DNA from: Oxytricha trifallax
Lineage: Eukaryota > Ciliophora > Spirotrichea > Sporadotrichida > Oxytrichidae
Direction: 5' to 3'
Length of the DNA: 64,000 bases
Assembly: GCA_000711775.1 (NCBI GenBank)
Contig: ARYC01017484.1
Span: 1 to 64,000 of the forward strand
This document shows positions 27,301-38,400 of the stretch, one piece after another. The notes under the pieces are model-generated. The model did no database searches and had not been told where the DNA came from. It saw only the letters and a program-made list of their open reading frames with translations. A program made the translations under genes and the position numbers. Position 1 is the stretch's first letter; each line of letters opens with the position of its first letter.

Positions 27301-28230
27301 CACAATAAATTAGAAATATAATTTTTGAAGTGAATATTTTTAAATTTTTAGTTTTTTTTAAATTAAAGATCAATAAATATTCAAAAATTTAATAATTTAT
27401 GACTAATAATTTGGAAAATAGATGATTATAAGAATTCGATCAATAATAAATGAAAAACAATAAGCCAATAAACAAAGTGTAAATCTAAAACATGTTTCAT
27501 TGTTTTTCTATGTTCCTTTTAAGATGTCACCATTTGAATATTTCAATACTCCTTCACCACCCCCCCTTTAGCTGCTCTCTGAAGTCTTTGTCTGTTCCCA
27601 CCTCAACTCTTACCAGGTGCAACCCCTGTAAAATAAAAAATTTAGATATGTTTTTTGTAACTTACATTTTAAGTGAGTCACACGGCATCTTCTGTTCAGT
27701 CATATTTCCATTTTCTATAATTTCTAATTAATTTCATTTTTAATTATCAAATTCTTATTATAAATTGTAATTGTGAGGAGCTCTATATTATTATTTCTCA
27801 TTGACCCCGCTTAGCCTATCTTTAAGACTGTCGTGAGCTAACCTCGTGAATAAGTAAATAAAATAATAAAAATGTTCTGATTTAGATTTTGATCATAAAT
27901 AAGTAATTTAATAATCATTTTATTATATTTTTTACCTTATAATTTAATTTTTGATTTAATTTTTGCTATCTTAAGTATTGAAGATTTCACTATGATATGT
28001 TATCAAATTTAAGAATCTTAAATATTAATTATTTTAATATATTTTATTTTGAATTAATTTTTATGAATACTTAGCCTTCAGAAATGATTTATATTTAATT
28101 TCTGTCTGTAGTAGAGACTTAGCTTTCAATCATCGGGGTTACTTTATTTGTATTAGTGCTTACATTGCTTGCGCTTTTTAAATTAAATAAATTTAATTCC
28201 CAATGACATAATTGAATTATTTTTTTGTAT
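21335..28230 (-). CDS. Mosaic minus-strand gene with one MORN repeat, at least ten coding islands
   Basis: Function not established. From 5' to 3' the islands (TAA/TAG as Gln) are: SASNVSTNTNKVTPMIES (28075-28200); FTRLAHDSLKDRLSGVNEKQ (27775-27860); a two-exon island with ATG at 27701-27703 and a 40-nt intron (27626-27665, GTAAG...ACAG), carrying the MORN repeat EGVLKYSNGDILKGTQKNN (27480-27625); GGSTKYGNSTTSTGPKSTIS (26285-26460); NINRDNSISSTEEV...KKETLDLVEQIL (25670-25860); the acidic SDEEDFDDNLSIEEEEKDE (23882-24025); QDSVDFCRMGSPVI (23315-23470); LLKAQVEDSNMTKHK (23095-23160); GYYTKFRIIGTPESESK (22385-22500); VDTYFNIDSVELIVATPRT (21335-21535). Gaps hold foldback elements at 24190 and 25209. 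MORN repeats usually mark membrane- or cytoskeleton-associated proteins. That all islands belong to one gene is inference; two neighbouring genes are possible. Confidence 0.5.
21575..21725. other. GC-rich 151-bp block with 17-bp terminal inverted repeats
   Basis: The ends GATCAGTGACCAGGCAT and ATGCCTGGTCACTGATC are perfect complements. Inside are further self-complementary pieces (GCCGGTGACAACCGTTGGC and GTGGCAAGGTGGCCAC) and GGGGTTCGAAGCAGG, which weakly resembles a Pol III B box. The block stands out as GC-rich inside AT-rich DNA. In AT-rich genomes such islands are often structured RNA genes, but a small inverted-repeat element is equally possible. I could not match it to a known RNA. Confidence 0.5.
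24190..25077. mobile_element. Large foldback element, family M2 (copy 1)
   Basis: Two arms of about 400 bp are almost exact reverse complements, with ends GTTCTGACCGAGACCCCCCT (left) and its complement (right). Mirrored internal landmarks include CCATGCGGGCCGCTATTGC and TTCGTCCTTCGACC. The loop at about 24600-24680 is AT-rich. Directly outside both ends is ATATGCATAT, either a 10-bp duplication of a palindromic target or part of the arm. No coding sequence is seen. It lies in a gap of the minus-strand mosaic gene. Confidence 0.87.
25205..25635. mobile_element. Foldback/MITE family M1
   Basis: Tips resemble ATTGCAGTAATACATTTG (left) and AATGTATTCCTACAATAAT (right). The mirrored inner section is GGGATGCGATAGAGGGGTAC with CTGGACTTTCCTATTTGC. 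The arms are slightly more diverged than at 19931. It lies in the same mosaic-gene gap as the M2 element. Confidence 0.82.
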
Positions 28231-28959
28231 CTACTATAAATAAAATATAAGAGGTTTATATTTTGTGCATTAATATAGAAAAATAAATTAATCAAAGAAA
28301 AGAAATCACAATAAAATTAAAAATTTAATTTTAATTTAATAGAAAAGTATTCTTTAATTTCTTAAATTAAACTTTAGATAAAAATGTATTAATTAAATCA
28401 AAAGTATCCCCAAAATAGCATATAATTTTAAAATCATAAAACTTCTCTGAGAGAAGAATGATAAGCAGCACGCATTAGATTATTATAAAATTTTCAATAT
28501 TACGAATTGATATTGATTTAAGATAAAAAAAAATTAATCATAGGAAATTATCATATTTAATGAATTTTACTTACAAAAATTTATGTTTTTATTACTAAAT
28601 ATGATTTAGATAACTTTACATTAATTAGTGGGTGTTTTATAGTAAATATATGGGAAATTTAATATTCTAATGTAATTTCGATTTTTTAATTTTATAGTAT
28701 ATTATAAATTTTAATAATTAAAAAAAAATAAATAATCTCACTTTCAATTGCTTTAAATAAAAATTTTGAAAAAAATAACAAATTATAATTATAAAATAAA
28801 ATAAAAAGATTACTTCGACATGGATTATTCTGGAATTGTTGTTTTATGAAAATGTTTAAGTTTAAGATTATAATTGAATTATTAAAAGTGATATTTATGT
28901 ATTTAAATTTATTTTTTATCTCTAAAGCTTCTATATATAATTTAGTACTTTGCATGTTA

Positions 28960-31560
28960 ATTAATATACTTGGGAAAGTGCTAATATTGAACGAAAATTT
29001 TCAAAATAAAAAGTTATAAGAAAATCATCAATCAACGTAATATATTTTTTATTTTTATTATTTAAATTATCAATACTATTTAGGACTCTGAATAGTTATA
29101 GATTTAAATTCTTATTTTTCAAATAAAAATTATAAATGAATAAATAACTCTAATCACATTTTAGTAATTATCTTGTATTTTTTTTTTAAATAAGAGGAAA
29201 CTCAACTGGGAAACTAATTTTTCAATTAAGTATATTTAGAAAATATATAAAAGATAAAACGTATTATCTCTTCAAAATATGCAAAATTAATAACTAAAAT
29301 AGTTTTTAGTTTTTAAATTAACACAAAACATTCAATTTTTTACTCTATATAATGAATGTATTTATGTATACATTTTTATATACGATGGCAGTTTATTAAA
29401 TTAATTAATTATTTTTTCCAATTTTTAACTTTTATATTAATATATCACTTAAATACGTTCTATAATTTCTAACTGATTAATTCTTATAAATTTGTTAAAT
29501 CTTTTCAAGAAAAAAAAACATAATAATAATTAAATGCATTTTAATTTAAATATTTTATTATGAATCTTTAAATACTCACAATGGATGATGAAAAAAAACA
29601 TGAGATGACTTAAGATTATATTGTCTTTAAAGAATCTTTATAATTGTGAAATATTAATAGATTGGAGATTAATCTATTTATTCCATTTTTTTAATATTAA
29701 AACTTAATTATTTAAAATATATTTAGATTTAATGCACATTATTTCATTAAGATGAATTTATAAGAATTTTATTATATAAAAATCATAAGGAAAATAAATT
29801 CTATTTTTTTAAATAAATTAATAGAGTAATTTATAGAATAGTGTAGTAAAAATAATAAATTCTTGCAAATATTTATTTTCATTAACAATTTTGCAAGATT
29901 ATAATAGAATATCATTATAATTTTAAATATATTTTAAAGAATAGTAAATTTAGAGGTCTATCGAAAATTACTCAAAAATTCTTAAAAGCCTAAACTAATT
30001 ATTATTATTATATTTAAAAATTTATTGTTTTATATTCTCAGAAATAATGGTATAAAATAATGTAAGTTATGATCTTCTTTGGTGCCTTTCATTACCATAT
30101 AGTAATATTAATTATTTTGCTTTTCATTTAATTTTATTAACATATAAATATATTATATCATTATAATTTTAAATATTTTATATGTAAATTAAGTAGATTC
30201 AATATATTTATTTAATTTGAATAAATATTTAATATATTAATATCATACTCAAAACCCATAACCAAGTTGCAATATTGTATTGGTATCCATTTTATTGGGG
30301 GTTTATTTTATAAATATTTGCATATTAAATTTAGTTATAAAACTTAATTTAATAATTTTGAATATTTTTAAGGAAGAAGTCTAGTTTATTTTGCTAAATG
30401 TTTTAATTCTTATTGAGTAAATATTAAATAATAACCTTTTTAAGTAATTTTTTTAAAAATAAATTTTCTTTCTTTTCAATCAAATCTATTTAATAAGCCA
30501 TTTTAATGTGTTTCAAGCACAAATTTATTTATTTATCAATTAATTAGTCTTAAATTTTAAGAATTCTTCTCAATTAATATTTTAGTTTAAAATTTTTAAA
30601 TAAATATTTAAGTTATCTAAACTTTGTTAGTTTTACGTTATAAATTAAAAAAATTAAAGCAAAATTTAACATATATTCCTTTAAGAAACTGCAAAATATG
30701 TAAGAAATTACTAACATGATTATATTTAAAGTTATTTTATATTTGTTCAAGAATATAGTATCGGTAAATAAGTATCTTACTCTTTATATTTCTTGAGAAT
30801 ATTACCTAATAATTATTCATTAAACTCTATATTAACTTTGCTAAAATTAAACAGCTAATCTATTAATTTATTTATTCTCTTTAAGTTTTTGTTAGTCACT
30901 TCAGTGGTATTTAATTTTAACATATAAATTCATGAAATCAAGAAGCGAATAAATTAATTTAAAAATTAAGCTGTCGTATATAGGAGTCTTAATGAGCCTT
31001 AGAGTAATTAGTAATTCACAATATGTGAAAAAAATTAATAAATTTCATTAGCTTATCTAGAAAATTATTTGAATTCATTTTCAAAATTAGCCTAGATAGA
31101 TTTAGAATAAATCTAATAAGTGCAACAATTTCAATAGTCTAAAAGTTAAAGATTTAGATTCTAAAGTATAAATAAGATTTAAGTTATTATGAAATTAAAC
31201 ATTAATATCAAAACATGAAAATAAGTATTTCATAGTGATCATGTATATTTTTTTTAGACATTTTATTTTGAAAAATTTTAACTCCTAAAATAAAACTGCC
31301 TAAACAAATTTCGATGTGATTAATAAAACATATTATTAAACATTTTTCATTTAATTATCTAAGACCAATAATAATTTTAACCAAAATTAGTTTTAGGTTT
31401 TAATTGAACTATTTATTTAATGGAAAACGATAGGAGATATAACAAGAATGTAACAATTAAAAAGTCGACTATATTAATTTAAATTCATGTGCGTATGAGA
31501 AATATATTTATTAAAACTCTTAATTGTGAATAAAATGAAGCTAATATTGCTAAAAATGAT
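28960..31560. other. AT-rich stretch, no recognised feature
   Basis: I see no coding island of useful length, inverted repeat or GC-rich block. One short minus-strand piece near 30065-30100 (reads MKGTKEDHN) is too small to call. It is probably germline-limited DNA. Confidence 0.6.
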
Positions 31561-31565
31561 TTCAA

Positions 31566-31957
31566 ATATTAAAGGAATGCATTTATATGAGATAATTTAA
31601 TATAATTAATAAATTAAATAAATGAATAAAAAATGGCAGTTAGCAATGTCGTAAATAAGCCAATAAAGGGCTTGTTTAAGAGAATTCAAATCATCTTGAT
31701 TTAAATATTGGCGGTAATATTTAATCATATTTTTTGTTGAAATTCATAACGGTTTGATTAGCTTAATTGTTGAAATTGAAGTCGATTTATTTTCTCCATA
31801 GAAATAAGATGAAATATTAACGCAAATAATAAAATCCAGATGAATTAAATTCTCTATCAAACAAGCACTTTGTTGACTTGATGCCACTATTTTAATTTAT
31901 TTATTGAATTTGTAAATTATAATATATAGTATCTTTTCAAATGTGCTTCTACAATAT
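31566..31957. mobile_element. Old, degenerate foldback of family M1
   Basis: The ends (AAAGGAATGCATTTA on the left, AAATGTGCTTCTACAAT on the right) and internal landmarks (TATTGGCGGTAATATTTAAT, AATTCTCTATCAAACAAG, TGCCACTATTTTAATT) follow the M1 plan. The two arms match each other only loosely, so this looks like the oldest M1 copy in the window. Confidence 0.65.
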
Positions 31958-31959
31958 TT

Positions 31960-33865
31960 AATATCTATTTATTAAAATAAATATGTCAAAATTAAGAGTT
32001 AATATTTTGAAAAATAATTATTTTTAAACACTTTAATAGTTAAAATATCTGAAAATAAAAGATTAATATTTATAAACTTTATGAGATAAATTTTCTTTAA
32101 TTACGAAATTAAGATAATAAATTTCTGGAAAAAAAACTTTAAAAAGTTTTAAGATACTCATTTATTTTTCCATGTTTTTATAAATTTTAGATTCTCCCTT
32201 TAATCCAATGAATTATTATTACCCATTTTATGAATAGCATTTGCTAATAATAATTTTTAAATATTTCATCTCCAGTAAATAAATAACTTTTTAACAATAA
32301 AAATTATAATTATCTATCTTTATTTCATTATACATCACCTGCTAGATATAAGATTACTCTCATTTGGAAAAATTAATTATTAAAATTTGGAAGTTTGTGT
32401 AATTTAATAAATGTATAACTAAAGTAAATAGTATATATTGTATAAGATAAATTAATCTCATATTGTAAAATCAATTTTTAATATACTTTTTAAATTATTA
32501 TTAATTATTTATTATATTTGTATGCATAATAAAATGAAGTTTCTAAATAAAGATCTCGATTTAAATTTTTAAAATCTTTAAATGAAATTAATATTAAATT
32601 TGTCTTATTTATTATTAATATTTGCAAAAATATATTTGAAAAAAATATTAAAATAATTTTTAAACAAAATAAAAATTCCAAGACTAATTTCTAATATATT
32701 TATATTTAATATCAAAATAAATATCTCACTAATATATATTTACATAATATCGTCTAAATAGGTATTATAATATTCTCTATTTAATTTAATTTATTTCTAT
32801 GGTTAACATATAGGAATTATTATAGCAGAAGAGAATATTATTTTTTAAATAAAATACAAATTTTTACCATTTTTTACCGCTTTTTTAACACAGTTTTTTA
32901 ATATATAATTTATGAATATTATTATTTACCAAGAAATATGGCTTAAAATTTTTGTTTTTCAATAGAGTTCTTCTTCCAAATCATTTGAGGAAACTAGGAG
33001 TGTAAGATTCTCCATCCCCATTCCCTTACTTATTATTTTTAATAATAAATAGTTTATTTATTTTCCATATTTTTTTCTCATTTAATAAAGTAAATTAGAT
33101 AATTTATAAGGTTATCTATAATTATAAATTCTTTCAATTTATTCATATAAAATTAATAATATTGCCACTATTAAATTTTATTATGGAAAGAAGCTGGAAC
33201 TGGATTTAAGAGATTAAAAGATAATTTGGATCTTTTTTCAGCAGTATATAAATTATATATAATCTAAAATGCATTTTTAAAATAATTTTAAAAGTAAAAA
33301 ATTAAGTATAATACAATAATTTATTCATCTAAAAGCAATCAATAATATTTTTGCAATAAAAATATATTTTGGATTAACCAAAATTTACCACTTAATACAA
33401 AAATTAATATTATAAAATATATACATCCCCTGAAACACTCTCCATAAATAATTCTAGGGGAAATTCTCAAAATCTACATTATAGATTATTTGAGAATTTA
33501 AAATATTTTATATCATTTTTATTAGGGATCCTTAGAATAAAAAAGCAAATAAAAGCAAATCATTATATAAAATTAACCATACAAATAGGAAATAAAATAT
33601 TTACAAAAATATTTATTGAAATTATTTTTAATTTAAATTCATTTAGAATTTAAGATTGTATTTAAGTACAAAATACTGGATTTATCTTTATATATTTTAA
33701 TTAAAAAATGAGAATAATAGTACAATTAATAACTGTTCCTAAAAATTCCTTAGTATTTATTGATAAAATATAATAATTTAAATATATTTATATTTATGAA
33801 AATTCCTCATCATTTAGATACATAAGGTCTTCTTTTATTATGATATAAGAAAATAAAAAATCAAA
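31960..33865. other. AT-rich stretch, no recognised feature
   Basis: Very AT-rich. Two slightly GC-richer spots (about 32985-33030 and 33425-33470, both with CATCCCC motifs) could be the ends of a worn inverted-repeat element, but the match is too weak to call. Confidence 0.5.
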
Positions 33866-33869
33866 TTAT

Positions 33870-34645
33870 TATGCTGCTATTCTAGTTGCTTGCATAAGTA
33901 GATTTTTTAGAATTTTGTTAATTATAGCAATCCAACTTGCCGCTTTAACTCTGAAAATAGGGAAGTTTCACACATGATTCACTGATTAACAAAATAAAAA
34001 TAATAGTAATAATAATAGTAAAATATCTGATGGGAGATGATTTTTTATTCATGTCAATATTTATGAATTCTCTTCTAATGAATTAAGATTTTTAGTTATT
34101 GCGTTAATAATATTAAAATTAACGATTAAAATATTTTAACATACAAGAAAATATAATCAATCAATCAATGTTAATTCTGTGTTTTTCATTGAAGATTTGA
34201 GATCCAATAACTAATGTGTCTCTATTTTCACTTATATTCCTTTTTTAAATCTATGGTGCAATTTAAGAGGGAATTTTGTGCCTCTCTTAATTATTAATAC
34301 TATTATTGTTAGAATATCAATAGTTTATATTTTTATTTTGAAATAAGTTTATATTTAAAAAAAACCTTTTGTATTAAATTAACATAAGATTTATTATTAT
34401 ATTAGAATAATTAATTATAATAAATAAATTATCTTTAAAAATAATTGGAAAAATAATTGTTTAGATTTTAATAAGTATTTCTATAAATTTGATATCAATT
34501 AAATTTAATGATAAAATTTTTTCAAGTAATATTGTAGTTACTGTGGTGATAGGTTTCTAAATATTTACCTGACCCAAATCTACAAATTCATAACCCCAAA
34601 ACCTTATATCTAATTTGAAGAAATTTTTTATTTGATAAACATCGT
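33870..34645 (-). CDS. Family B, copy 2: unrecognised gene
   Basis: This is the partner of 13480-14960. Blocks from 5' to 3' on the minus strand: FWGYEFVDLGQVNIQKPIT (about 34545-34620), KIPSQIAPQIQKRNISENR (about 34195-34290) and LISESCVKLPYFQSQSGK (33871-33989, followed by KSTYASNQNSS). Spacing between blocks is shorter than in copy 1. Conservation of frame and of Lys/Pro/Ser positions supports a real protein. The function is unknown and the copy may be decaying. Confidence 0.48.
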
Positions 34646-34797
34646 ATATTTGCTAATGAAAAAATCTAACATAACTTCATAAATTATTATCATTAGAAAT
34701 TTTGCCTAATTTGAAATGTTTCAAAGTCAATTTTAGCGCAGAATTAATCTTTAATTAGTAATATATTTCATAATATTTGTAATTAATTCTTTTCTAT

Positions 34798-35032
34798 TCC
34801 TTAATACAAGTTTAGTGCTCTGGTATGGAAATTTATAGATTTTATTGGTTTCGGTAAAGATGAGTCAAAAACCGTGAAGGAAGTAGTTTTAATGAAATAA
34901 GTCTCAGATCTGAGGAAATCTTCAGAATACGACAGAAATTGTATAGGATAACCACGCCAGGAAAAAAGTAAGCTGTTGTTTACACAGAGTGCTTTTTTAA
35001 AATAAAATTGTACTACTTTCTTTGCTATTTGA
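34798..35032 (+). CDS. Coding fragment of an unrecognised gene, C-terminal
   Basis: A plus-strand frame is open for about 77 codons to TGA at 35030-35032 with TAA/TAG as Gln. It reads LVWKFIDFIGFGKDESKTV, then MKQVSDLRKSSEYDRN and a Gln/Lys-rich end. Composition is clearly less AT-rich than the neighbours, as in other coding islands here. No family was recognised and the upstream part of the gene was not found. It may be a lone macronuclear-destined segment between families B and A. Confidence 0.45.
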
Positions 35033-35454
35033 GGTAAAATTGCAAATAAAATTCATGTTGAGAGTCAATAAATAACCGCTTAAACATTATAATTGACTAT
35101 AATTAATTTTAAAATTAAGAAAATCTTCATTCTAAAAGTCCCCAGTATATATTACTATGGGATTTTTCCTCAAGCAAGTTTAATTAGGATAAGTCTTTTT
35201 GATGAAATGAGTTTAGCCTGACTAATTAAAATTTCTGGTTTACTTTTGAATAAAGTAATTTATTTAAGTATAGATCAATTTAATCCTAGAAATTATATTT
35301 ATGGGTTTTATTGAACTTAAATTTATTTTTAATGAATTCTATTTTCAAATTTATAAAATATATATTTTTACAAAATATAACTATCATCTTAGAAGACTCT
35401 ACTCTTACTTAGATTAATTCATTAATTATGTATATACTCATAAACAATTTAAAT

Positions 35455-38400
35455 TTCATAGATCTTGCATGAATAAGGAGTAGTTAGATTCATTTTATAA
35501 TATAATCTTGCCTCCTCGAAAGTCTTAATCTTTAAGACAAGCTAATTCAAGACTTGAATTTGAAATGGATTTTGAGTTAATCTGGTAATTTATCAATTTA
35601 TATTTTATCATTTGGTAAGTTATTTATTTTTATTATTATTATTTTTGAATGCTGTACGGAAATTATTGCTTGGGCTTAGGCCACCCAAATAAATAAACCG
35701 AATAGTTTCATGCTTTGATATTTGGGGATCCAACTCAATTTTACTCCAAGGCCAGGAGTATTGGGACCCATATACCGGACAGAATAGCTTAAACACTGTG
35801 CTCGTTCACCTATTGCCTTGGGTAGGTCTCATGCGTCCTTTCGCTACTTCGCATTTCTTTCCTATTTCACTACCATGACTGACTTTCCTTGATATGTGCT
35901 TTTAGTTCTAGGTAAACCACTTCTTAGTAAAATTTATTGCTAAGATATAATAATAATTCTTCAAATATTATTTTTTGAACTTTGATTATTAATAAATAAA
36001 TTGTTAAAATATTGAATGACTATAACAACTACTGTTACTTGACGAAGGTTGAATTGAAGATGAGGAATCTGAAGAAGCATACGAAGCAAAGTCGTACATG
36101 TCTAAGTCAGTCTCAATCTTAAAATTAAATACATAATTTCTAACTACTGTATTAGAATAGAAAAATTAGATAAATTTGAGATTTAATGAATAATTATTAT
36201 TGAAAGTTTGCATACTGGTCATCAATAAGATGTATTAGTTAGTAAGATATATAAAATTTAGTTATATCATGTATTAAAGAATATAACCAGTAATCTTTTA
36301 ATCATTCTTAAAATAATAATTGATTATCCAACAATTTTCCAGATAACATATGTTAATCTCATTTAATTCCAAAATACGGAAGTTTAATCTGTTTTCTAGG
36401 CATTTAGTAAAATTAATTTCACATAATCCACAATTTACTAAAAAGTATTAATTTGCAATATATAAAATTAATTTTTTAGCATAATTCTTCAAATTTAGTC
36501 CTCACTGCTCTTTTATAAGTATCTTCATCTCACTCTAATTATTTTGAACTCAACTTTGATTTTTTAATTAGTAAAAATTTCTGCTGATTGAAATCTCAAT
36601 AATTTTATTAAAACTAATTATATAAATATCCTGTTAAATTAATGAACTGAGAATGATTAGAAGACTACTACAACAATATTACTACTTGCTTAAAACATTT
36701 ATATATTAAATACTATCAATTAGATGTAGTCTTATGGTGTTTTATTTCTTTTGCTAATTTTGAAGTTTAAAATCTTCCAATTTGTTGTCAAGAATCCTTT
36801 AAGTTTCGATTGCAATCAAAACTCCAAAACCTCTTGGTCAGGTTTATTAGTGCTTTGATTTGTAGGGTATAGTTGGGGTTAGTAGAGAAAATGCAAGTTT
36901 TATATTTATATAATGTATGATTATAAGTTGACTTAAATCAGACGAATTTTATCTGCTTATCTTTGTGATACCTCTTGAATCTAGCTCTCTGTGGTGATTC
37001 ATGAATGTCTTCTCATGATTATCTAGGATTAGCTGAAGCTTTTACGATTATCATCACTTCAAGCTTCTTAATTTAATTGTATTTTCAGACTTCAAATCGA
37101 TATGCACATACCCAAGTTCATGAAGGTCTTATACACCCTTAATCATTTCTGACAGTATCTTATTTAAATCATCTGAGTATCTATTTTGATAGAAATAATC
37201 TCTCAAAGTCATTTCAAACTTTTTTAGTCTTAATGCAACAAAGCCATGGCCAAAAATATCTCCATCGAGACTAAGTAAGTTTTTAAACTATTTTTTCTAA
37301 GCATCTCTCAAGATTATGTATTTATTTGCAAATTCATTTTGATCCTGCTCGTTTTTAATTAGATACTTAAAAGGATATACTTTGTAAGCATACTCATCAA
37401 CCACTCTCAGTTTAGCCTTGTTTGACAGGTCAAAATGCAAGTTATTTTCAATACAGCTGTCAATATTAATTGCATTAAATGCAGGTATATACATAGCTCT
37501 TTCTTAAAGACATGCTATAAGAGTACCATTTGCTGGCTAATTCATTGATTCAAATCGCTTCTGTCTCTTAAGCCTCTCCTCCTGTTCTCTTTATGACTCG
37601 AGAGATTTGTTTTTTCTTTTAGCAGGTATAAGCTTTTAAGTTTATTCATCTTTAATCAGGAATTCGCTTAAGAGGTGCTTTTGCATATGCCTCTTTACTT
37701 TGGCTGGATGAGTATAAGACTTCATGCATGTTGTGCACTAATACCTACCATCTACTTTATCATGCTTAAAGTAGATCTTAGCTCTACCAGAGTGTACCTC
37801 TTTGATGTGCCTCTTCAAGCTAGACTCGGCTGAGAAGAAATTTTAGCAGTCTTCACATTTAAATGTTTTAACTTTGTCTATCTGTTGCTGTTCATTTTCT
37901 TCCTCAATCAATTCAATTTATGCTTAAACTCCCACATCTTCACTCTATTTCCCACCTCTGCACTCTATTTCTTGTTTTAAACTTAAATTTTAAAGACCTC
38001 TGCTTCAAACTCTAGAATTCTTAGCTCAAACTCCTTTTCTATATATATATATATATATATTACTTCTGGTTTCTTGGAGGACTTAAAGTTTAGTTATGAT
38101 TTTCCTGCTCCAAGAGTAACTGCTTTACGATTTAAGTTAGCCGCTATGATTAAATTTAAATTTCTATTATTAAACTCTAATAACCTCTCTGGTTATAGTA
38201 ACTCTGTATAGGAGTTGATCCTACAGCAATAATGGTTGTTATTTAGGTGTTAGAGATCATTTTTATGTTTAGTTTATTGCATTAAATTCTCTAATTTCAT
38301 TCTTAATAATTTTGATTTTTGTACCAACCAAGTATAAAATTTGATTGGTACTAGTACCAATTAGGATTTGAACCATATTGGAACTTTTCCATTAAAATCT

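Noticed and set aside
28692-28955. 87-codon minus-strand frame
   Set aside because: Composition is almost pure Ile/Asn/Phe/Leu/Lys from AT-rich DNA. No conserved partner and no change in base composition.
36985-37500. Host protein kinase gene
   Set aside because: The kinase catalytic loop is joined to two C2H2 fingers and lies inside the TBE ends, so it is the transposon's own gene.
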